Below, piece after piece: positions 55,634 to 64,000 of a stretch of 64,000 nucleotides of DNA. The DNA comes from Clytia hemisphaerica (Eukaryota; Cnidaria; Hydrozoa; Leptothecata; Clytiidae). Below the pieces are notes generated by a model. That model did no database searches. It worked only from the letters and a program-made list of their open reading frames with translations, and was not told the origin of the DNA. The first letter of the stretch is position 1. Every line of letters begins with the position of its first letter. The stretch spans positions 1,922,410-1,986,409 of the forward strand of contig CACVBU010000743.1 of the NCBI GenBank assembly GCA_902728285.1. The letters run 5' to 3'. The position numbers were made by a program, and so were the translations under genes.

Positions 55634-58600
55634 TCATTGCATTTTCATACTAAAGATAGCAGCTAATGACACTCCAACGCACATCAATAGTCCGGGTTTC
55701 AACCAGTTGAAATTTGTGTCATCTTTTTCACGATCCTTTTCAAATTTTTCGGCGAAATATTCCTGAAAAATTAGAATGGTAGGGAAAAGTAATTTTTATA
55801 AATCTTCCTGATAATTGAATTATATCATTACCATTAGGTAACAACACGTGTTATTGACGAGTCTAACAGTGATTGTTTAGGGCGAGGGTGATATCCCCGG
55901 GGGTTGTTCTCCTAGAACCTATATTGTCCACTGGGGCAAATTTTCCAGGGGCAATCGACCTGTTATGATCCACGTATCGTAACGTTAAAGATGAGTGGGG
56001 CAACACTAAGTCATTTGGTGTCAAGGTTGATAGTTTAAATGTAGTAAAAGTAATTTAGCGGCATGGCATAAGTTCACAAGGTTTTTTTCAAACAAACATT
56101 ATTCAACAAAAAAAAATCCGTTGCCAATAGACTTCACATTCAGGTACTAGAAATGGCCTTTTCAATATTTCTGAAAGGGTTTCTGTGTAATATCTAAATT
56201 TGAAATGCTCTTGTTGATTTAAGCGCTTGTTCAAAGACTTAATTTCAGTCCGATAAACTTTGGTAAATCAGGTATAATTCAAACAAAAGCTATGGCTATA
56301 GCAAGGATTTGTCAATAATGAACTCTGGTAACTCTCTCTTAAAGAAATACGCCGTATTGATATTGAATTAAGCCTAGAACGTCGAAAGTCTCTTAAAATA
56401 TACATAAGAACCCTACATAGGAAAAAGAAATGCCCTATGTCCTAAACGTTTTTTTAATCAGAACATCCAAAGTTTTTGAAGCCTTCGGATGTTCTTAATT
56501 TTTTGAGATTTAAGCCTAAAAATGTTCTTGACATGTTCTTATTTTCATAATTTTTGTCCATTTTCCTAAGAAATTGGGTGTTTTAGAGCCTGCAAAGCCT
56601 TAAAGTGTTCTTATCTTGTACTTAACATTTTGGCCATCGAAGCCTTATGTTCTTATATAGTTTTTTCTCATAAAAAAACGTGTATGCGTAGAACAGTACA
56701 TAGCTCAATGAATTTGCAGTTATTATCTTTCAGAGATGAAGACATTTGTTTAGAATAAGAACAGCCGAGCTTCATGAAAAATCTACTCGTTCTTATTCAA
56801 AAAGTGTATGGTTAAATCCATGGTTGACGAAGCGATTCTAGATTAGCACTGAAATGACGTTATCAATCCAACTTGATCCTTAGACTTAAAGCGCTAAGTA
56901 TTTTACGGTCCAAAGCCCGTGATAGCTGTTTTGTAAACATTCGAACGTGATTTTTTAATATATAGACACGTAAAATGTACACATTAAATCGTCATGAATT
57001 CTTTGATATGTCTTTCCCAGTCTTTTTTGTACATACATTCGTCTATTGATGACGTACTTGGATGACGTCATATTCATAGCAGTCTGGGCAGTGTTATATT
57101 TTCACCATTTTGTGAGTATTTTGGTGCAATTTCCTTAGAAGTTAGTTGTTTTGGAGTCCTTTTTAGCCTTAAAACATTCTTAATTTGTTTTTGATATTTT
57201 TACTAGCCCTATAATCATATTAAGTTTGTTCTTATAAAAAACGTGCATTCTGGTTTTAGCAGTAAACCCGAGCCAAAGTAAAAGGAATGTTTAGTAGACT
57301 CCTGTCTCAGTAATCCAATGGGAACTTTTTCCATAACACGGAAGAAGTTGGAGATTGATCTGTTTTAAGGGGTGGGAGTATTGCAAATTCTATTGTTTAA
57401 AGCTATGAAATCCAGTGGACATTTCCAAAATACAAGTAGCATTCCTATTGCGGATAAGAGTTTTTTTTGGGTTTAGCAATGGGTATGGCATTTCATTGTA
57501 TCTTTCTCACCGGGGACGACTTTTTAGCCGACAAATAAAAATCTGTTCGACGTTTTTAATAGAAAACGTTTTAATATACTGAATGCGTCATCATAGAATT
57601 TGTGTAAGTAAGAATTCTTGTTTGGTTTCAGAAAAAGTGTTATTTCAGAAATAAAACACTTCAAAATTTCCGGAATCTAGCTAAAGTCTATTCACGATAA
57701 GTGTGCACTCTTTTTTCATTTACCTATAACTTTTGAAGGAATTCCTCAATCTTTATAAATTTGGTATCGTTGGAAAGATATTAGTGAGTGGAACAATTTG
57801 AAATAAAAAAATCTATAAAAAGATTCTAAAAATGAAGATAAAAATGAAGAAGAAAAAAAAGGAAGATCTTGTAGAAAGGTGCTATAACTATCATTTTCAC
57901 TGAAGTGACTCCTTCATTATCGAACGTCATCACTGTGAAAAAATTTCTCAAAAATAATCATTCAATCAAAAGATATCAAACAAAGTTATAAGCTGATTGA
58001 CGTCTAAAAACGCTGTTTTCTGCTGTTTTCTGCTGTTTTTGGGGGTCAATCACTTATTAACTTTGTACCATAACTTTATATTGAATAAATATTTTAGTGA
58101 AATTTATTCACAGTGATGACCTCCTAAAATCAAAAAATCTCTCCAGTGAAAATGAAAGTTATAGCATTTCTCTACAAGATCTTCATTTTTTTCTTCTTCA
58201 TTTTCATCTTCGTTTTTAGAATTTGTTTAAAGACTTTTTTACTTCAAATTGTTCCACTCACAAATGTCTCTCCAACGATACCAAATTTATAAAGGACGAA
58301 GTATTCTTTCAAAAGTTATAGCGAAAAGAAAAAAGAGTGCACACTTATCGTGAACAGACTTTAGTTAATCCTCTAGATTAAGAACGGCATGCTCGGAATA
58401 ATGACTTTAAGGATATGGGTTTTTAAATCATTCTTATGCCAGCCATAGAGATTTCAAATACTTTTCCTATGGAATTTATTTTGTGAGAACGAGGAAGGAA
58501 AGGTATTTTAGCACATCTCAATTTTCTCACAACTGTATTAGAAAATTTCTCAATCGCATACTCTCGAAAAATTAAAGTGATCACAATATTAACTCTATCG

Positions 58601-59850
58601 ATGAATCATAACATTTTCGCTGATCTTTATCTCGCTGACACACCCGATTTAAGCAATACTCTAAGGTCCCGAATAGACCCACTCGCTTATTAATTTTCCA
58701 GTTTTTTTGTTTTTGAGTTGAAGTGTAAATCAGGCTTAATCTATTTCGAACGACCTTAGAGTACTACAAACCAGGTCAAATACGTGTCAAATGATGATGA
58801 TTTTCAGCCCCCCCCCCCGTTTATTCAGACCCTCCCGTTTATTTGGGACCTTAGAGTAGGGTTCCTTATACTTTAAATGTAGAAACTTTCGCAAGTACCT
58901 CGAAAAATGCAACTTTTAAAAGTATTTTTCACAAGCATGAGCTTTCACGAATTACTTGAAATTTCGAAGACAGTCACATTTGCGAAAAAAAAATTGGTGA
59001 TGATCGTAAAAACTTTTCAAATTTTTTTAACAAACTACACTATACGAAGCCATAACATTTTATTGAGGCTGGTTTGGTCTTATTCTTATTCTATCATCGG
59101 CTGACTATAAAAAAAGACTTATTATTAGATTATATTTCTTACCCAGCCTCCATTTTCTTCGATCCAACTCTCTTTACTTGATAAACTTTCAGCCAGCCAT
59201 TCTTCAACTTCATCAATCCTCTCTTCTTGATGTGAATTCCAAAACCATTCGGCCAATTTCCCGCCAAAAGTAAACACACTAACAACTCGTCCCCAGTTCA
59301 GTGAATCACGATCTAAAACGCGGTCTGATACATTACGAAAAGCAGTCCTCGCGTCTGTATTATTCAAACTTAAGTCTTCGCACACATTTTCGAAAAATGC
59401 TGAATTCGAACGTTCTAACTCGACACTAACTTTCCGTAATACTCTAGACGCCTTTCGAAATGGCTCCTGATTGGATATTTGATCATCAATGACGTCATCT
59501 GAAGGTTCGGATAATGTTGGACTATGTACCATGTTATTGTTTGAATCACTCACGCTACTCCGCTCCGAATAGGCTCCTGTACTAGTACTTTGAAAACGAT
59601 TAACTCGTGGAGATCTCGGTGATAATAAGCTTTGGTTCGAATCTTGAAATACTTCCATATCTTGAGTGTGACTATTGGGTCCGTGTATTTTGAAATGTAT
59701 GTAATCGTTTGCTAACCTACGAATGAACTCTTTATTATTCCTATCTTGCAGACGTCGCTCCCGAATCGATGGTGATGGAGAGGGTGGTTCGGGCGTGATT
59801 GAAGTGGGCGGTGTTAAAGGCGCTCCTTCATCTTCTATTGTCAGCGGCAT
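55634..59850 (-). CDS. BCL2-family apoptosis regulator (MCL1/BCL2-like)
   Basis: Two exons on the minus strand, 59143-59850 and 55634-55762, joined in phase 0 to a 278-residue protein. Start is ATG at 59850 (MPLTIEDEGAPLTPPTS), with an in-frame stop upstream. Residues 1-45 are rich in proline and serine, PEST-like. A BH4-like helix EFIRRLANDYIHFKIHG follows, then a long disordered part, a BH3-like helix ASRVLRKVSVELERS in which the usual GD is replaced by S and V, BH1 NWGRVVSVFTFGGKLAEWF and BH2 SWIEENGGW. The intron follows the W of BH2, the position conserved in animal BCL2 genes. The last exon gives EYFAEKFEKDREKDDTNFN and the hydrophobic tail WLKPGLLMCVGVSLAAIF ending MKMQ, a tail anchor for mitochondria or ER. 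It probably restrains or promotes BAX/BAK-type pore formation; BH1/BH2 conservation and the long N-terminus suggest an anti-apoptotic MCL1-like member. Confidence 0.9.
57681..58364. mobile_element. 684 bp foldback element
   Basis: Starts CTAAAGTCTATTCACGATAA and ends with the reverse of CTAAAGTCTGTTCACGATAA; the two halves pair over about 300 bases each, with a short middle containing CTGTTTTCTGCTGTTTTCTG. Non-coding. A related fragment (AAGTGTGCACTCTTCTTTT) occurs at about 62778. Confidence 0.8.
58657..58858. mobile_element. 202 bp MITE with TACTCTAAGGTCCC termini
   Basis: Perfect 14-base inverted repeats TACTCTAAGGTCCC and GGGACCTTAGAGTA, bounded by TA, as in Tc1/mariner-derived MITEs. A C run (58808-58819) is inside. 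Confidence 0.8.
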
Positions 59851-62800
59851 TCTAATTAAATCGTACTGAGACTTTATGATATGCAATATCCTTTAAATTA
59901 TGGGTCTTTTCGTCAGCTTTGGTGCACAAGATATATACTTCAATAGTTGACCCGTACTTTATCAAAATAAGGGATATTTCTTTTCACAATTGATGGCCAA
60001 CGTATAATTACAGTCGATAGAATTAAGCTGCAATTACAAGCCAAATCAAGTGGCAATTTAACAAATTTACAAATTTTTCCAATTTGAAGCACGACAATAA
60101 ATTTCCGATTTTTTGAATCCAGTAAGAATCAAATTTCATGTAATATGCGATGAGATGCGACGTCAATCATATGTAAAGTTCTCTTCCTCCTTTTCAATAC
60201 TCCAGCCCCCACATAAAGTCGACGTCACAAGTCAAAAATGGAAAATGAATTTTGAGTTTTTGAAACTTTTCTCTGTCTAAACAAATATTTCGTATTTTGA
60301 TTTTTGTTCTTCTACTTCACTTTAGTGTGTGATATTTCTTCTTGTTCTTCCAAAAAAAAGAAAAGTGATTTTTCAATTTTTATGTTCACCTCTTCATTTT
60401 TCTCACATGTTTTCTATGTGCCTGAAACAAGAACAGATAAAAAATGAAAATATGGTGTTAGAAAACGTAGGTTAAATATATGAAAAATCAAATGTAGTCT
60501 CTTAGCGCTATAAGAAACTCGAAACCTACGACCGACTGCTGAAATATATAAACGAAAAGAAAAAAAAAAATTTCAAAAGGCTGTTCAGTCAATATTGAGA
60601 GTTAACGTAACGCGTTTCAAACATAATGATGTTATTTCGTGTAAATAATACACGAAACAAATTTTTTCTCATGTCTCCGATGTGCTAATAGAACATATTT
60701 TTTTCTGTAAAACAGTTTGAAATGAACATAGGAAACAACTTTTGTCGTATTTGTTGAAACAATATTCACACGAACAAGCCACGCTACTACTAAGAACAGC
60801 CGGGAAAAAGAGTCTCTGAAAATTAACACAGTAGCAACACTCCTCTAAAGACTCTGAAGACCACCCTCGCGAGTCTGAGCACTTTTTCAGGTGGTTTTAA
60901 AGTTAATGATACTATGATTTCATATTACATGCGTGAATTAATACAACTAAAGTGCACGTCGCAAAATTACGGGAAAATTACAGAAAACTGCAAAGTATCA
61001 TGTATAGTTTAACTTCGCACCTTTTACCTCTGCTGTTTGTCTTCCGTTGACTAATACCCCCTCCCACACGTAGCTGAAATTAACCGTAATGATTCTGTTT
61101 TAGTTTTCCATCACTAACTTGGTAGTAACTCAAGGAGAAAAAAATCATACTCTACTTAAACCAAAAAACCTGCACAGCTTATAACGCGTCGAAAGTGAGA
61201 TATTACGAAATTTTGAAAGTGCAAAACCATTGTTCGGTCAATGGTCAAGACCTTTTCAGAGATGATTAAAGTTTCGCTAGTTCGTATCTCAAATATCTGT
61301 TAGGGATTAATTCCTCTTCGAACAAACTATTATCTAGACTAGGAAACTAGTCTGTTACTTAATCAGGTCAGAGAGCGGGAACATAAGGACCACGATCGTT
61401 TTCTGAAAGAAGCTGTGCAGGAGAACGAGCAAAAGTTGGAAACAAACCTTCCTTCTACGCTCTCTTTTCCCGCGTGATACTGTACCAGCAACACTGGCAT
61501 GCCAGTCTAACCGCTACTCCTCTTTCAATTCTAAAAGTTGAACTTCAAACTCACACCCCTGTCTCAATGACCATAATGAAGAAGCCAAAATACCAAATGG
61601 GACCACAAATTCTTTTGTTTTCAAAAGTCCAGTGCGAATTTTAGTGTATCTCCTCCAATTGTATTTCATCATAATTTTTAGACACGAAAACTCTAAACCG
61701 TAAATTCTTTGAACAAAATTATATTTTAAAAAATGTCTTAAATCTAATCAATCGGTCATCAAAGTTGAACACGGAAAACCACAAATTCAAGAATGTTATG
61801 TTAGTCATGTACTTAACTCACGTACTTGTTTCTTGACTCCAGGGTTTATCCATCTTTAATTATGAAACTACCAACGCCGCTTAGGAAACACTTCTATTCC
61901 AAATCTTTTTTGACTGGTTCTAACCTAGAAATCGCATTCAGATTGTTCCTACGAGTTGGTCAAATTTTCCATTAGTTGACTCTAGCAATGTCTCCTCATC
62001 ATAAAACGACTTACAATAATTTTATCTCGGTTTGCACGTTTCAATATATAGACTTTTCATTTAAATACACTGACAAAAGTACACACACGACTTTCATGGC
62101 AAAAACAAACCAATTTTCTACTCAAGCATGGATTTGGAGAGATAAAATAGTTATGACGTCAGCAGCGGATGAGTTCTAACCATGATTGAAAATAGAGCTT
62201 AGATCCATTATAGTAAATCAACCATTAACCAACTGAGATATTTTAGTACAAGTTTATCTCTTAGAATCTTTTAAACTGTTTATGGTACATTCTGACGAAA
62301 TTTGCTAGAATTTTGATGACGTATGATGTTTAAAGTCACGACTACTAGGAACTATCTCGTCATTGAAGGCACTAACGAAATTAACAATTTGTAAACATTG
62401 ATTCTGTGGGATCTCTTTATCTCGATCACGTACGGGGAAGAGTTCGAGTTAAGGAAATTTTAAAGTTATGGAGTAAGTTTTATTAACCGAAGGTGTTGTT
62501 AAGTGAAGGGACCATAAAAACTCCAAAAAACTTTTTTGAGTTTAGGAGACATTCAAATTACGCATTTGTTCGAGTTAAAGAGTCATATATCGAGGGGGTC
62601 GTAGCTGCCCACACCGTATAATTCTGACAGATAAAATTACCTTCCAGAGGTCCAAAATAAGTTTACGTGTTCATATCTTTGCAGCAAGGGTTGTGTCAGA
62701 AGTTAAGGCTGTTGATTTAAATGAAAGTAAAGCCAAAACACGTTTTATTACAGATTTGTTACGCTTAAAGTTCTTTCACTTCAAGTGTGCACTCTTCTTT

Positions 62801-62907
62801 TGCTACCATGTCAGCGTAATTAAAAGTAATTCCATTGATACAGGTTTCGACTTTAAATAATTTCCTGGAGTATTTTTTTTTGGGTCATGGGATGTTTACC
62901 CTATAAA
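59851..62907. other. Upstream flank of the BCL2-family gene, no gene seen
   Basis: AT-rich; frames at 60632-60829 and 61976-62179 are isolated and motif-free. It must contain the promoter of the BCL2-family gene, but no TATA box or defined start can be assigned. TGACGTCA at 62154. Confidence 0.45.
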
Positions 62908-63078
62908 TATGCCATTTCACAGTCAAAATAGATAATGGGTAATCAGGACTAATTACGCCTCAATAACGGTTTTCCGTTGGCTAGACGCAATTTTTTTTCA
63001 AAACTTCAATAGTAAGTCGTTATTAGCGGGCAGTGGTCCTGATTACCCATTACGCTTTGCAGCTGTGAAATAGCCTAT
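62908..63078. mobile_element. 171 bp MITE with GCCATTTCACAG termini
   Basis: Left TATGCCATTTCACAG...ATAATGGGTAATCAGGAC and right GTCCTGATTACCCATTACGC...CTGTGAAATAGCCTATA are inverted copies over about 45 bases with mismatches. TA at the ends suggests a Tc1/mariner-type target. Confidence 0.75.
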
Positions 63079-64000
63079 ATAACCTTCTCTTGCCCTAATA
63101 AATAATACACAAATTAAATACAACGAGCTAAATCTCAGTATAATTGATAGGTCAAGCGCAACATCCAAGAAGGTAAAATTGCTTAAAACTCACAGTTGAC
63201 CAGTCATGAAAAATCTCCCAAGCTCCCAAATACTAACCAATCATAGAGCACATCGATCCCAGTATCAGAGTGTTTTGCTGGAGAATATATTTACACACCC
63301 CCTTCCCACAGACCCACTGGGAACCTTTTCCACTTGAAAAATTGGCCAAAATATCGTCCCCGATGGAAAAGTATCCTCCAATTTTTGTCCCCACTGAAAA
63401 AAATCAAATAAACCAATCCTCACTGCAAAATATTTACTATTTTTCCCATTCCCACTAAACTTTCTGACTTTAAAACAAAAGAATCTAAATCCCCATTCAT
63501 AAAAATTGGAATATTAATCCCCATCGAGTTTCAGTTCGTTATTTTTAACCCACTGGCTGAACGCATCCTAACAGGTCTGTGAGAAAAGGGTGTCTTTACA
63601 CAAGGACACAAGCCAACACTACTTACAGTTATCATATTATACCTATCATAAATTCATAATATGCCTTTCCTACTTCTATCAAGTACTAAAAAATAGTCAA
63701 GCTTCCTATTTCAATATGTTATCACAGCCTGTCAATTAGATCGGTATGCCATATGCCATTTAATACCGCTTATCTTTTGAGAGTTTTGAGAAATGCCATT
63801 TTCATGTTTTTGTCTATAAGAAACCTCTCCGGTGTCGCTAAATTTAACCTTTCACTGTAGCTAGAAGGTAGAAGGTTGCGACCTGTCGGTTGTTCATGTT
63901 CACGAAAAGTCGAATCATGCGTTTACGTGGAATTTTCTGGCAAATCTCTATGTTTTGAAGTTATTGCTTATAAATGCTGTATGTTACTGCCATAAGAATA
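63079..64000. other. Intergenic end of the window
   Basis: Includes the dispersed repeat piece at 63296-63380 related to 33043-33125. No gene supported. Confidence 0.45.

Larger units (their letters stand above)
55763..59142 (-). other. 3.38 kb intron of the BCL2-family gene
   Basis: Donor GTAAGAA after BH2 and acceptor TAATTTTTCAG before the membrane-anchor exon. It contains a 684 bp foldback, a 202 bp MITE and, near 56560-56640 and 57120-57200, two diverged direct repeats with TTAGAGCCTGCAAAGCCTTA or similar. No other gene is seen. Confidence 0.8.

Noticed and set aside
59851..59886. Upstream start of the BCL2-family protein at 59886
   Set aside because: The codon there is TTG, not ATG, and a TAA precedes it in frame. 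The first ATG is at 59850.
1..64000. CRISPR arrays, rRNA, tRNA genes or bacterial operons
   Set aside because: No regularly spaced repeats with spacers and no recognisable RNA gene. Coding is exonic with GT-AG introns.

Overview
This is a eukaryotic (animal) genomic window, AT-rich (about two thirds A+T by eye) and dominated by transposable elements. Coding sequence is split into exons with GT..AG introns, and no bacterial operon, Shine-Dalgarno pattern, rRNA or tRNA was found. The repeat content (Gypsy-type LTR element, Penelope-like element, mariner, LINE and BEL relics, and eukaryotic mobile genes with HECT-like, DUF3987-like and DUF6589-like proteins) together with a BCL2-family gene suits a cnidarian, perhaps a hydrozoan. 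That assignment rests on recalled family resemblance, not on a search.

Layout. 1-1.06 kb: last three exons of an unidentified minus-strand gene. 1.0-10.8 kb: a striking array A-C-A'-B-C-B', in which two direct copies of a 2.4 kb core C, each carrying three exons of a transposase-like gene, sit between inverted arms; arm A contains part of the host gene. 10.8-15 kb: mostly non-coding, with a 166-169 bp tandem repeat and one transposase exon. 15.4-20.2 kb: a decayed minus-strand Gypsy-type retrotransposon with very short terminal repeats. 20.7-27.8 kb: exons of unidentified genes and a frameshifted DUF3987-like gene. 28.3-30.9 kb: a truncated mariner next to a 5'-truncated Penelope-like element with RT and GIY-YIG domains. 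33.7-36.9 kb: a complete element with about 1 kb terminal inverted repeats, a 7 bp target-site duplication and three transposase-like exons. 38.4-49 kb: nested relics, namely a 736 bp inverted-repeat element, three RT or endonuclease fragments, a HECT-like pseudogene, a BEL fragment, and a PIF1-type helicase end split by a 1.55 kb transposon that itself holds a 660 bp MITE. 50.6-53.5 kb: a six-exon DUF6589-like gene whose first exon contains a protein-coding minisatellite. 55.6-59.9 kb: the best host gene, a two-exon minus-strand BCL2-family gene with BH1, BH2 and a C-terminal membrane anchor, its 3.4 kb intron holding foldback elements. 59.9-64 kb: intergenic, with one MITE.

Most protein pieces are fragments of mobile genes, so they do not form a pathway. 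Recurrent themes are long-inverted-repeat elements that carry exons of one transposase-like family, nested insertions with clean target-site duplications, and marked excess of the palindrome TGACGTCA. Part of the 1.2-4.3 kb stretch shows single-base indel noise that looks like unpolished long-read sequence, so its frames should not be trusted.
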